Below are positions 1 through 9,700 of a stretch of DNA of 64,000 bases, in pieces. How positions within the stretch are numbered: position 1 is the first letter of the stretch; every line of letters starts with the position of its first letter. The position numbers and the translations under genes were made by a program. The stretch is from DATFJT01 sp965230755 (GTDB lineage Bacteria; Bacteroidota; Bacteroidia; Chitinophagales; Saprospiraceae), in assembly GCA_965230755.1 (NCBI GenBank), contig CBDDLT010000024.1, positions 1 through 64,000 of the forward strand. Reading direction: 5' to 3'. The notes below the pieces were generated by a model. The model was not told the origin of the DNA. It was given only the letters and a program-made list of their open reading frames with translations, and did not search any database.

Positions 1-1
1 G

Positions 2-901
2 AAGACAGATAAACCAACAGTTCAGATTCAACGGTTGTGCACATTACTTGGAGTAAGTCGACAAGCTTATTATCAATATCAAAAGCGAAAAGCACAAGAA
101 AGATTAGATGAAGCTCTCATTTTGAAATGGGTCCATGCGATACGAAAACAGCATAGATTTATGGGAGGAAGGAAGCTATTTAAGAAGATTCAAGCCGATC
201 TTGAAATGCACAATATCAAGCTGGGAAGAGATGCGTTTTTTGACTTACTTAAAAACCATAACTTGTTGATAAAAAGAAGAAAACGAAGAGTTCGAACCAC
301 TAACTCTATCCATAATTTTAAGAAATGGCCTAATCTAATAGAAGGGATAAATCTAGAAAGAAAAAATCAGTTATGGGTTAGTGATATTACTTACCTCAAA
401 ACAGTACGAGGCTTTTTGTATATCAGTTTTATAACGGATGCATATACCCACAAGGTCATAGGATTTAATGTAAGCCACTCTCTAAAGGTCAAAGAAAGTA
501 TCGAGGCACTGAAAATGGCTTTTAATAGCTTAGAACAAGAAACTCCTTATCATCTGATACATCATTCGGATCGAGGATTTCAATATTGTAGCTATCAATA
601 TGTATCATTACTTCGATCAAAAGGTATAGCAATCAGTATGACACAAACTGGTGATCCAAGAGATAATGCAGTAGCCGAAAGAATAAACGGAATCATAAAG
701 AATGAGTATTTAAAGGACCTAAAAATTACCTCCTTGAAACAGGCTAAAATAGAGCTAGATAAAGCAGTTAAACTTTATAACAACCAAAGACCTCATTACA
801 GTATAGGACTCTTTACTCCTAATGAAATTGAAGCAAACAAAAATTTAAAACCAAAGAATTTATGGAAATCAGCAAAAACTCAAAATGTAAACCTATTTTA
901 G
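2..901 (+). CDS. IS3-family transposase OrfB (DDE integrase core), 5'-truncated by window edge
   Basis: This is the catalytic transposase subunit of an IS3-type element; it cuts and joins the element's ends. The frame is open through the left edge of the window, so the real start is outside; a TTG at 35 is only an internal codon. Counted from that TTG, the catalytic triad is D117 (WVSDITYL), D179 (HHSDRGFQY) and E215 (DNAVAERING). The D-to-E spacing of 35 residues is the IS3 hallmark. An HTH_21-like segment (FMGGRKLFKKI) lies ahead of the core. In this family OrfB is usually made by a frameshift from an upstream OrfA, which would be off-window. The C-terminal region (YNNQRPHYSIG..TPNE) is intact, so the visible part shows no decay. 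Confidence 0.92.
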   Translation, partial: KTDKPTVQIQRLCTLLGVSRQAYYQYQKRKAQERLDEALILKWVHAIRKQHRFMGGRKLFKKIQADLEMHNIKLGRDAFFDLLKNHNLLIKRRKRRVRTTNSIHNFKKWPNLIEGINLERKNQLWVSDITYLKTVRGFLYISFITDAYTHKVIGFNVSHSLKVKESIEALKMAFNSLEQETPYHLIHHSDRGFQYCSYQYVSLLRSKGIAISMTQTGDPRDNAVAERINGIIKNEYLKDLKITSLKQAKIELDKAVKLYNNQRPHYSIGLFTPNEIEANKNLKPKNLWKSAKTQNVNLF

Positions 902-972
902 GACTTAGATACCTATGTCAACCTATGCTAGGATTATTATTTAATCGTGTAAACTTATTTTAGGACGAGACA
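886..972 (+). repeat. Three iterated 19-bp terminal repeats at the IS right end
   Basis: Three direct copies related to TGTAAACCTATTTTAGGAC begin at 886, 916 (degenerate: TGTCAACCTATGCTAGGAT) and 948 (TGTAAACTTATTTTAGGAC). They are spaced 30 and 32 bp apart, about three helical turns. The first copy overlaps the last codons and stop of the transposase. They may be repeated transposase-binding sites (inference). Confidence 0.6.
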
Positions 973-979
973 ACTATCG

Positions 980-1030
980 AAGATCACCAATCACCAATCG
1001 CGGATAACTGGCAACTGACAACTGATCACC
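980..1030. repeat. Short degenerate direct repeats in spacer
   Basis: ATCACCAATCACCAATC is followed by AACTGGCAACTGACAACTGA, giving back-to-back short direct repeats. They sit between the IS end and the next gene. No coding or RNA signal was seen here. Confidence 0.4.
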
Positions 1031-1090
1031 TATCTCCGACCATTTTCAATTAAATAAAGGTTTTTCTTAACTTAAGATTCTAAACTAGGT

Positions 1091-1585
1091 ATGATGAAAA
1101 GATCAATAGCAATAGTTTTGATCATCTGCTTTTCTGCTTGGGGTGCCTTCGCTCAGGATGATGACTTAAAAGTTGTTTCCACTTCAGGAGAATCCTATCA
1201 GAACGGATCCATTCAACTTGATTGGACCATTGGAGAAGTAGGTGCGGAAACCTTAGAAAATAATATTATAGTTACTGGGGGATTTCATCAGCCGAGTTTT
1301 ATCATTTCTGATCTGCCGGAATTACCTGATGACATGGGCGCCATTGATGTATTCCCATGTCCCGCGTCAGACAAGGTCAATATTAGGCTAGAATTGAATC
1401 AGCGAGAAAAAGTTGATATGCTGCTCTATGATTTTCGGGGTAAGCTATTGTCGAGTGCAGAACTCCTTGGTGATAAAATAACTGAACAAAAAGATGTTTC
1501 GAATTTATCCGACGGACTTTATACCCTGGTTTTTCTAATTGACAACAAGCCTTACGCGCAAACATTTAGTGTTCAAAAAAATTAA
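1091..1585 (+). CDS. Small secreted T9SS type A sorting-domain protein
   Basis: The 164-residue protein has an N-terminal signal peptide (residues 1-21, ending in AFAQ). A short Bacteroidota module follows: a GES..NGSIQLDWTIGE pattern and a GGFHQPSF ending at about residue 70. The C-terminal T9SS type A sorting domain spans about residues 85-164 (IDVFPCPASDKVNIRLEL, then LYDFRGKLL, then LSDGLYTLVFL). It should cross the inner membrane by Sec and the outer membrane by T9SS. The next gene starts 4 bp after its stop, so the two are probably co-transcribed. It has no enzymatic motif and its role is unknown; it could be a small surface subunit working with the downstream esterase. Confidence 0.8.
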   Translation: MMKRSIAIVLIICFSAWGAFAQDDDLKVVSTSGESYQNGSIQLDWTIGEVGAETLENNIIVTGGFHQPSFIISDLPELPDDMGAIDVFPCPASDKVNIRLELNQREKVDMLLYDFRGKLLSSAELLGDKITEQKDVSNLSDGLYTLVFLIDNKPYAQTFSVQKN

Positions 1586-1589
1586 TCTA

Positions 1590-3587
1590 ATGCAAAGAAT
1601 ATTTCTCTCTTTTATTTGCGTTTTGTGTTCTGTTTTCCTGATTGCTCAGGTTCCTCAAAAGTTTAGCTATCAAGGAATAGCAAGGGATTTATCGGGAAAT
1701 CCACTTCCGAACCAATCCATAGGTCTTCAAATATCTATTCTGGAATCTTCTGCCAATGGAACAGAAGTATATCAAGAAACCCATGTTGTGACCACAAGCA
1801 ATTTGGGCTTGTTCAATGTACAAATTGGAGGGGGCACGGTTGTTTCGGGAGAATTTGAGGATATCAATTGGGAAGACGAAGATCATTTTATTCGAATAGA
1901 AATGGACGAGAATGGAGGTTCGAATTATCAATTGTTGGGAACCAGCCAGTTGCTCAGCGTTCCATATGCCTTGCATGCCGGAAATGGAAGTCATTGGAAT
2001 GAGAATGGAGGAGATTTGAATTATACCGACGGCTCAGTAGTAATTGGAAATGATCAGGTAAATCCCTCCGCACTTCTTGAGCTTTCTTCTTCGGACAAAG
2101 GACTGCTGCTACCGAGGGTTGAACTAGTCGAGTCATCGGATGCTAGCCCACTTCAGTCACATGTGGAAGGAATGGTGGTATATAATACTGCCACGATCAA
2201 TGATGTTTGTCCCGGTTATTATATCAACGATGGAACCAAGTGGATTGGAATGCAAAAGGCTTTGGATATTATTGAGGATTTAGAAGATTCTGTCGACGAA
2301 TTGGAAAGGCAAATTCCTATTAAACGAGCTGTTATCATTGCCGGTCAGAGTAACACAACCTGGGGAGCTGGGCAAGCAGTCATTCCCGACTTTAGTGGAA
2401 AAGGTCTTTCGCAGTTAGGAAGGTTGGATGTAAACCTACAAGTCGTTCCATTGACTTTTTATGGGACCTATCAGAACTCCCGCAATGTCAATGGTGGAAG
2501 TTTTGGATCGATCTTTCTCTACCACTATTACAATCAATTGAAGAATGATTATCCAAATAGGGATATTCAACTATTGCTTATTCCCGCTGGAGCTGGAGCT
2601 TCAGGGTGGGCAGCTTCACAATACCCGGGTAATTCCTGGAGAACGGATGCGAGCTATTTATCTGATATGGTTACAAGGATAAAATGGGCAAAAAGCAATG
2701 GTTATCAAATAGACGCTTTTCTATGGCATCAAGGCGAGACGGATGCAATTTCTCAAACTGTGAATTATAAAGATATAGTCAAGAATTTCATACGAAGTAT
2801 GCGGGATTATGCCGGCAATGAAAAGTTGCCCTTTATTTTAGGAGAAATGGTATACAGTTGGGTAGCATCTAACCCTCTCTTTGGTCCTTATCAGGAGATC
2901 CTCAATGAGATTTCAACCGAAGTCCCCTATACTAAAACAGTAAATGCCTCCGGGTTGACATTAGCGGATGCCATACACTTTGATGCTCAAGCCCATGTCG
3001 AGTTGGGACAGCGCTACTTTGATCAATACCTTGAAGCCATCAATAATGATGCCCCCAGTAATTATACTCCTCCAAGCAATGGAGAATACTTAGTATATAA
3101 TTTTGATAGTTCTAATGGTTTGGTTTTTCCAGATATATTTTCTGCTATTCATTTTGGTGATAACCCGACAGATACCAGATATTCCAGGTTGGGCGATATA
3201 TGGAAATACAAAAATGAAGATGGCTACTATCACTTTAAACTAGAAGTTGTCAATGGAAATGGAGTCAATGGAGGAGTCTTCGAATGGAAACAGAAAATCA
3301 ATCCTTTTGGATTGAGCGAACAGAACTTTGAGGATAAATCCGGTTCAATAATCTTGAATAACACTATCGGATTAAATACCACAGGAGGTCAGGGTTTTAG
3401 CTCTTTGGCTTACGATAGCCCAGTTAATTCGGGCAGTTTTACCACCTTGTTTCATGCAGATACAAGGGCCTCATTGAATTTTTGGTGGTTTCCCATTGGT
3501 CAGGTAGCCAATTTCGGTAATCGCATTCCTCTTCTAGAGTCGAATGATACGGTGACTCATGTTAGACTCTATTGTGTGAAAGAATAG
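1590..3587 (+). CDS. Secreted SASA-type carbohydrate/sialate O-acetylesterase with N-terminal adhesin-like module
   Basis: The 665-residue protein has a signal peptide (1-20, ending LIAQ). The start is set at ATG 1590, because a longer frame beginning at 1539 would lie inside the upstream gene and hide the signal peptide. Residues 21-130 match a module common in Bacteroidota fibre-like proteins (FSYQGIARD; LGTSQLLSVPYALHAG), and GLLLPRVEL follows at about 171. A short helix (225-243) leads to a SASA/GDSL-like esterase domain at about 245-485. Its motifs are GQSN (Ser254), WHQGE (379-383) and AIHFD (His463), giving a Ser/His active site. SASA enzymes remove acetyl groups from sugars. A further beta-rich domain fills 490-665, and no clear T9SS tail is seen. 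The substrate is not predictable. Confidence 0.8.
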   Translation: MQRIFLSFICVLCSVFLIAQVPQKFSYQGIARDLSGNPLPNQSIGLQISILESSANGTEVYQETHVVTTSNLGLFNVQIGGGTVVSGEFEDINWEDEDHFIRIEMDENGGSNYQLLGTSQLLSVPYALHAGNGSHWNENGGDLNYTDGSVVIGNDQVNPSALLELSSSDKGLLLPRVELVESSDASPLQSHVEGMVVYNTATINDVCPGYYINDGTKWIGMQKALDIIEDLEDSVDELERQIPIKRAVIIAGQSNTTWGAGQAVIPDFSGKGLSQLGRLDVNLQVVPLTFYGTYQNSRNVNGGSFGSIFLYHYYNQLKNDYPNRDIQLLLIPAGAGASGWAASQYPGNSWRTDASYLSDMVTRIKWAKSNGYQIDAFLWHQGETDAISQTVNYKDIVKNFIRSMRDYAGNEKLPFILGEMVYSWVASNPLFGPYQEILNEISTEVPYTKTVNASGLTLADAIHFDAQAHVELGQRYFDQYLEAINNDAPSNYTPPSNGEYLVYNFDSSNGLVFPDIFSAIHFGDNPTDTRYSRLGDIWKYKNEDGYYHFKLEVVNGNGVNGGVFEWKQKINPFGLSEQNFEDKSGSIILNNTIGLNTTGGQGFSSLAYDSPVNSGSFTTLFHADTRASLNFWWFPIGQVANFGNRIPLLESNDTVTHVRLYCVKE

Positions 3588-3670
3588 TCGAAGCACCGGG
3601 TATTTGTAATACGTTTAATGGATATTGAAGAAGATTCTTGGTTAAGATCAGATAGAAAAACTAGATTTAG

Positions 3671-3708
3671 GTGTTAGGTGTTAGGTGTTAGGTGTTAGGT
3701 GTTAGGTG
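3671..3708. repeat. 7-bp tandem repeat (GTGTTAG)x5 upstream of uvrC
   Basis: Five perfect units of GTGTTAG run from 3671 to 3705, followed by a partial unit. The tract ends 11 bp before the uvrC ATG. Seven-base units are not a multiple of three, and the tract could slip during replication. It lies in the uvrC promoter/leader zone. Confidence 0.9.
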
Positions 3709-3719
3709 GAAAAGAAATC

Positions 3720-5513
3720 ATGAAGACAACAGATTGGAAACATATTCAGCAAAATATTCCTCACGAACCCGGAATATATCAATTCAAAGACGATGATGAG
3801 CACGTCTTGTATGTGGGGAAGGCCAAGGATTTAAGAAAACGAGTGGCTTCCTATTTTAGTGAATCCAAATCTAAGGCACACAAGGTTAGAATTTTACTGA
3901 AGAATTCTGCTAAAGTGGATTTCACGGTGGTGCATAGTGAACAAGATGCATTGTTGTTGGAAAGCACTTTAATAAAGAAGTTGCAGCCCAGATATAATGT
4001 CATGCTAAAGGATGGCAAAACCTACGTTTATATTTGTATCAAGAACGAACCCTATCCTCGAGTATTTTTTACCCGTAAGATCATCAAAGACGGATCTAAG
4101 TATTTTGGACCTTATACCTCTAAGCAAAAGGCCAGTGTGCTGTTGGAACTGATTAAAAAATTATTTCCATTGAGGACTTGTACTTTGAATCTCACTGAAC
4201 AGAACATCGAGAAGGGCAAGTTTCGACTATGCCTTGAGTACCACATTAAGAATTGTGAAGGTCCTTGTGTAGGGAAAGAAGGCGCAGAAAACTATGATTT
4301 CAAGATCAAGCAGATCAAAAATATTTTGAGGGGTAATTTCAGTGCGGTTCGCAAGCATCTTAAAGATAAACTCGATCTATACGTAGAAACATTACAGTTT
4401 GAAGAGGCTCAGAAGATTAAAGAAAAAATCGAAGTTTTTGACGATTTTCAGGCGAGATCAGTGGTGGTGAACAAGGATATTAGTGATGTCGATGTATTTT
4501 CTATCGATGGAAATGAAGAGACTTCCTATGTCAATTACCTCAAGGTAGTGAATGGTGCCGTGATCAATGCTTTTACAGAAGAGTTCATTGTGAATCTCGA
4601 TACTGACCCTAAGGATATCCTATCCTATGCGGTGGAGAGAATGAGGGAAAAATTCAACAGTATCGCTCCTGAGATCATTGTTCCTTTTGAGATAGAATCG
4701 AATGAAATTTTTAGGCAAACGGTACCTCAGAGGGGAGATAAGTTGAAGTTACTCCAGATGTCTGAGAAGAATGTCAAATACTTCTTTTTGCAGAGGGAGA
4801 AGCAAAAACAACTGGCCAAAAACAAGCAGAGAAGTGAAGAACGTATTTTAAAAACCCTGCAATCGGATCTTAATATGAAAGAGGTTCCAATGCATATCGA
4901 GTGCTTTGACAATAGTAATATCATGGGGGAATTTCCAGTAGCTTCTTGCGTGGTATTTAGAAATGCAAAACCTTCGAAGAAAGACTATAGGAAGTTTAAG
5001 ATCAAGACAGTCGAGGGTCCCAATGATTTTGCATCTATGGAGGAGGTAGTTTTTCGACGATATAATAGAATGATGGAAGAAGGTAATTCTTTGCCCCAGT
5101 TGGTCATTATTGACGGGGGGAAAGGGCAACTTTCATCAGCGATGAAGAGCATACAAAAGCTGAATTTGGAACAGGAGATCCAATTAATTGGGATAGCCAA
5201 AAGACTGGAAGAGATCTTTGTCCCGGGAGACTCCATTCCTATCTATCTGGATAAAAAATCGGAATCACTCAAGCTCATACAGCAATTGAGAAACGAGGCT
5301 CACCGATTTGCCATTAATTTCCATCGAGATCAAAGGTCTAAGAACTTTACCGGCACACAACTTTTGCAGATACCTGGAATTGGAGATAGGACCGCAGAAA
5401 AACTGCTGAAAAAGTTTCATTCTGTGAAGAAGTTGCGGCATGCTAGTGAAGAGGAGCTGCTGGAAATTCTGAATTCGAAACAATTAAAAGCACTGGAGGA
5501 CTTCTTAAGTTAG
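3720..5513 (+). CDS. uvrC: UvrABC excinuclease subunit C
   Basis: UvrC makes the dual incisions in nucleotide excision repair after UvrA/UvrB damage recognition. The 597-residue protein has a GIY-YIG nuclease domain at the N-terminus (PGIYQF at 17-22, VLYVGKAKDLRKRV at 29-42, and ESTLIKKLQPRYNVMLKDGKTY). A UVR motif follows (LQFEEAQKIKEKIE, about 225-240), then an RNase H-like endonuclease domain (HIECFDNSN..GEFPVASCVVF; VIIDGGKGQL) and C-terminal helix-hairpin-helix motifs (LLQIPGIGDRTAEKLLKKF). Length and order are standard. ATG 3720 is chosen over an in-frame TTG at 3699 because the latter is inside the GTGTTAG tandem repeat; a purine-rich stretch precedes the ATG. uvrB starts at 63652 in the same window. 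Confidence 0.97.
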   Translation: MKTTDWKHIQQNIPHEPGIYQFKDDDEHVLYVGKAKDLRKRVASYFSESKSKAHKVRILLKNSAKVDFTVVHSEQDALLLESTLIKKLQPRYNVMLKDGKTYVYICIKNEPYPRVFFTRKIIKDGSKYFGPYTSKQKASVLLELIKKLFPLRTCTLNLTEQNIEKGKFRLCLEYHIKNCEGPCVGKEGAENYDFKIKQIKNILRGNFSAVRKHLKDKLDLYVETLQFEEAQKIKEKIEVFDDFQARSVVVNKDISDVDVFSIDGNEETSYVNYLKVVNGAVINAFTEEFIVNLDTDPKDILSYAVERMREKFNSIAPEIIVPFEIESNEIFRQTVPQRGDKLKLLQMSEKNVKYFFLQREKQKQLAKNKQRSEERILKTLQSDLNMKEVPMHIECFDNSNIMGEFPVASCVVFRNAKPSKKDYRKFKIKTVEGPNDFASMEEVVFRRYNRMMEEGNSLPQLVIIDGGKGQLSSAMKSIQKLNLEQEIQLIGIAKRLEEIFVPGDSIPIYLDKKSESLKLIQQLRNEAHRFAINFHRDQRSKNFTGTQLLQIPGIGDRTAEKLLKKFHSVKKLRHASEEELLEILNSKQLKALEDFLS

Positions 5514-5786
5514 TGAGATATTTTCCGATTTGTACACCCCTATTTGGCCGAATAACAAAATGATGATACCATTCAGTTGGACATCCAGACTTAGATTTTG
5601 GGCTGGAACTAATTGCTATTTACCTGTGTTTTTGGGATTAGAGAAGGCATTAAAACTTCCTATGTCAATTCCAGGTAAAGTGACAGATAACTTAAGATTA
5701 AATGGACTTTAAACTTATATTAATTCCAAAAAAGTACATGGAGACTCAAGGCGGAAAACATAATTTGCGGGCATAATCAATGGACC

Positions 5787-6518
5787 ATGAGCGCGATATT
5801 GCCTAGATTAAACAAAGAGATTTTGACAGAGTCAAGCAGTGCAAAAATATTGGTAGTAGATGACGAAAAGGACATCCTGGATTTTATCAAATATAATCTG
5901 GAAAAGGAGAACTTTGAAGTTTATACTTGTATTGATAGTACTGAAGTTTTAGAACTGGCTCTTCAGATTAGACCACATCTGATTTTATTGGATATCATGA
6001 TGCCGGAACTAGATGGAGTCGAATTATGCAAAATTCTCAGAGCGGAAGAGATCTTTAACGAAACGATTATTGCTTTTTTAACGGCTCGTGGAGAGGACTT
6101 TTCCGAAATTGCGGCACTTGAAGCAGGCGGTGATGATTATATTGTAAAGCCCATCAGACCTAGAACCTTTCTAAGTCGAATTAGAGCATTGATTCGACGA
6201 TCAAAATGGTCAGGCAATCAAGTTGATAACGAACAGGTCCTTGAAATATCAGATTTGGTCATCAATCGAGAAAAGTATCAGCTAACGAAGTCCGGAGAAA
6301 AAATAAAATTACCTAAAAAGGAATTCGAAATATTGTGGTTGTTGTTGTCCAGGCCGGGTAAAGTGTACAACCGCCAGGAAATTTTTAGAAAAATTTGGGG
6401 TTCCGAGGTCATTGTAGGAGAGAGAACCATCGATGTGCACATCAGAAAATTAAGAGAAAAAATCGGCCCGGATTATATCAAAACCATCAAGGGAATAGGC
6501 TATAAGTTTGACAGTTAA
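5787..6518 (+). CDS. OmpR/PhoB-type DNA-binding response regulator (orphan)
   Basis: The 243-residue two-component regulator has a receiver domain at about 20-135. The acidic pocket is D25/D26, the phospho-acceptor D69 (LILLDIMMPELDG), the switch T99 (FLTARGED) and K121 (DYIVKP). A winged-helix DNA-binding domain follows at about 150-243 (LPKKEFEILWLLLSRPGKVYNR; TIDVHIRKLREKIG; KTIKGIGYKF). No histidine kinase lies next to it, so the partner kinase is elsewhere. The 273-bp gap after uvrC suggests its own promoter. About 19 residues before the receiver are extra; a shorter start is possible, but no better ATG is seen. Confidence 0.93.
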   Translation: MSAILPRLNKEILTESSSAKILVVDDEKDILDFIKYNLEKENFEVYTCIDSTEVLELALQIRPHLILLDIMMPELDGVELCKILRAEEIFNETIIAFLTARGEDFSEIAALEAGGDDYIVKPIRPRTFLSRIRALIRRSKWSGNQVDNEQVLEISDLVINREKYQLTKSGEKIKLPKKEFEILWLLLSRPGKVYNRQEIFRKIWGSEVIVGERTIDVHIRKLREKIGPDYIKTIKGIGYKFDS

Positions 6519-6627
6519 TTTTAGCTCCCTCTAGTCTGGAATTCACTTCGTAGTGGCTGGGTTTTTCATATCAAGTCGTCTTTTGCTTTAAAAAAATTAC
6601 ATCTTAAGTAATGAGTATTGATACTAT

Positions 6628-6660
6628 AAAAAAAGAGACTGCCCATTAAGGACAGCCTCT
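6628..6660 (-). terminator. Rho-independent terminator of the giant T9SS gene
   Basis: On the minus strand, AGAGGCTGTCC pairs with GGGCAGTCTCT across a 5-nt loop (with G-T wobbles) and is followed by a run of T. It lies about 47 bp after the stop of the 2793-residue gene. Confidence 0.8.
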
Positions 6661-6706
6661 GTGTAGTAATAAGGACGTAAACCTATTTATACTACCTAGG
6701 AAATGC

Positions 6707-9700
6707 TCATTTTTTCACAAATTTCACGGTATGTACCTTGTCATCTCCTTCTCTCAATGTCAGCATATAAACACCACTTGTTAGCTTATTGACATCGATT
6801 TCTGTTTGACCAGTGGTCATTAAAACCTCTAAGTCAATCACTGCTCTTCCCAATACATCATAGATGGCCAATTCCGCATTACCGGAAATTTCTCTATTCA
6901 GCCGTACATTGAGCACTTGAGTAACGGGGTTCGGAGCTACTTGGATGGTTAATTCCTCTGATAACAAGATTGGTTCTACCAAATCTTCATCTATTTGTAA
7001 CTCTTGTCTTTCGAAAGTATTTACATATAGGAATGACTCTCCGAAGTGCTGAATTAGAATATAACGAGCGGTATTGCTTCGACTATCCGGTATAAGAGCA
7101 ATGTTTCTTAACCGATCCAATTGCTCATCGGATATTTCCTCGATTGATGCGATACCGAGCTCGTCTTCCAGTAAAAGCTTATCCGCGAAGAAGTACTGAC
7201 TTGCCTCTCCGTTGAAATTCATCTGTTCAAGTATCGCGTAAGCCATATTTTTGTCACCAAGCATTTTGGCTTTCTGATACTTGAAGAATTGTTCATATTC
7301 GGAAGAAAGGATCTTCTCAGAGATTAGCTTTTCGTACCATTTTTCAGCTTCTACAGAACTGATGGATTGTTGTTCGATCAAATACTGTAGGGCTAGTTCG
7401 AATCGGTAATCATCGTTTTCAGTAGAGCGCATTTCACTCAAGACTTCATCGCTCTGGAGTCCGTCCAACCAATTCTGATCGGGGAAATCACAGATATACT
7501 CTGGCTTAAGATTTCCTTGTGTACTTAGTGGATCAGCTACTTGATGAGCACAAGAGGCGACTGAATATTCCTGTTCATTATGTAAAATACTAACCGTCGC
7601 CGGAGTGATCGCGAAGACCCCATAATTGTCCCAAAGACTGGTTGCTACGGTTGCTGCAACATCAATTGCATTGCTATTACTCCAGAAAGTATTCTGACCT
7701 GGATCTGAATCACTGGTACCGATTTCTAAGTCTACAAAGCCAACATTCATGACACCGGTTTCGCTATAACTATGTAAGAAATTGTTTCGAATTCGAACAT
7801 TGTGATCTATGATATCATCGTCACCAAATGCATTGATCATAACGGAAACAGAAGTATTGAAGACACAATTGCTGAATACGTCAATATTCGATGTTCCCTG
7901 TCCGACTACTGCTATTCCCCATAGATCTTCATCGATTCCATTTCCTTCGACGGTATTACAATTGATTTCACTTTGAGTCGATTCACTCATTGCAATTCCC
8001 ACTAGAGAAAAGTCCTTTACATCATTGTCATTAAATCGATTAAAGCTGGATCTAACGCCAAGAATTCCGATGGAGAAACCTCCTATGACGGTGTTGTCGA
8101 TGACATCAACATTGGATGATTCTCCTATTTCAATTCCGAAAAATCCGCTGTCTGTAAAGACTTGTGAGAAAGTCGTCTTGATCTCATTGCCAATAATGCC
8201 TATTTCCGCGGTAGAATTACTCACCTGAATTTGAGAAGCACCGTTGTCAAAAAATCTGGAAATTTCGATTTCATTGTTTTCTACGGCAAATTGCCCACCT
8301 TCAGAAGTAATAGGATCTTGAGGGAAATCATCCGGTATATTATTTACGGCATCAAAGCTGATCGCATGGGTAAAATCACTAAAAGTATTTTCAGATATTT
8401 TAGCCCTCATACTTCCTCCTGTGACGGCTATACCAATTGCCTCGTAATTTTGTGAAGCAGGATAATTATTCACAAATATATTCTGCGAAATTTCGCATTC
8501 AGCATTTGCTCCAAAGGCTAGTATGCCAATGTTGCTACCAAAGTGGAAAATATTTGGATCGCACTCTTCGATTATTCTAAAGTCAGGGATGTCCTGGTCA
8601 AAAACAAAACTATTACCGGCTATTGGATAATCAAATTCTGTGGCGAGGAATAATCCAATACCCAAATTACAATTCTGGAATAAGTTATTTTGAACACGTC
8701 CTCTTGATCGATCATTAAATCCAACTCCAAACCATGCATTCTTGAAAGTACACTCATTGATTATATTCAATGTGTCATTTGCAAAAGAAATACCATTCCA
8801 TGTATCATATAAGTCACAAGGTCTGAAAACAGAATTGTTCGCTCTAAGAAGAGAGCTGTCAGCGAAGTTGAGAGAAGTACAAGGATCAAATACAAGGTCA
8901 CAATTGGTGATATCCAATGTAACATTTTCAACAACTATTAGGGCATCAATATAGTAATGACCATTAAGGGTGATTACTCCATCGTTATTAATGTCGTCGT
9001 TTGCATCAATTAGAATAACTTGAGGACCACTACCATTAGGATCCGTATCTACATCCCTAAAGTTGATAAACTCGGGATCTCTTTCGGCCCAACAGCCTGA
9101 GCATTCGCATTCTAAGGTAATAGGAAACTCTCCTTGTTCCTCACAAGTTTTTCCATTGAGGCCTTGGGCAACTGCAGTATATTTAATAATAATGGTTTCA
9201 TCACAACCCAAGCCTAATTCTTCGAAGAAATCTTCAACTAAGATTGGATCCCATGGATCATAACCATCGACTGGAAATGGATCAAGTTGAATAAGAAGAT
9301 TTCGATCTTCATCACAAATATCAATAATTACCTCAGCCGGACAACTGCTTTCCCAGAATCCCCACATGGAGTCAAGAGGGCAGAAAATATTTGTGCCAGT
9401 GAGTAGTCCTCCATTGAAGTAGAAATTTTCACAACAATCTTCACACTCGCAATTGTACTCAAAATCAAGTTTGTCTTCGAAATAGCAATCCACGTAGTCA
9501 TCTCCAATACCAAAGGCATTAAAAGCGATCGTGTAACTTTCGTCACATGGAACTTCTTCCAGCCCAAACCCTTGAAGGAACTCTTCAAAAGACATCGCGT
9601 TAATGCTTAAAGAAGTATTCACAGTAATAGTGGTAGGACTAGGAGTTAAAGTATTCCCTTGTGAGTCATAAATCCAAACGTTCACTTCCGCAGGGCAACT

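Larger units (their letters stand above)
1..972 (+). mobile_element. IS3-family insertion sequence, right part only
   Basis: The left part lies outside the window. The element carries a DDE transposase reading frame open to the window edge and appears to end at 972 with GAGACA. This fits the CA-3' terminus usual for IS3 elements (family knowledge). The tip, GTAAACTTATTTTAGGAC followed by GAGACA, is repeated in degenerate form at 886 and 916. The target duplication cannot be checked without the left end. Confidence 0.75.

Noticed and set aside
1539..1589. Upstream extension of the SASA esterase frame
   Set aside because: It overlaps the preceding gene and would mask a good signal peptide starting at ATG 1590.
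3671..3708. Possible CRISPR-like array from the regular repeats
   Set aside because: The units are 7 bp with no spacers, and no cas genes are present. It is a simple tandem repeat.
5530..5712. 60-residue open frame between uvrC and the response regulator
   Set aside because: It has no ribosome-binding site, recognisable domain or signal peptide, and its composition looks random. Treated as non-coding.
6519..6580. Terminator of the response regulator gene (CACTTCGTAGTG then GGGTTTTT)
   Set aside because: The stem is only four base pairs and separated from the T run, too weak to call.
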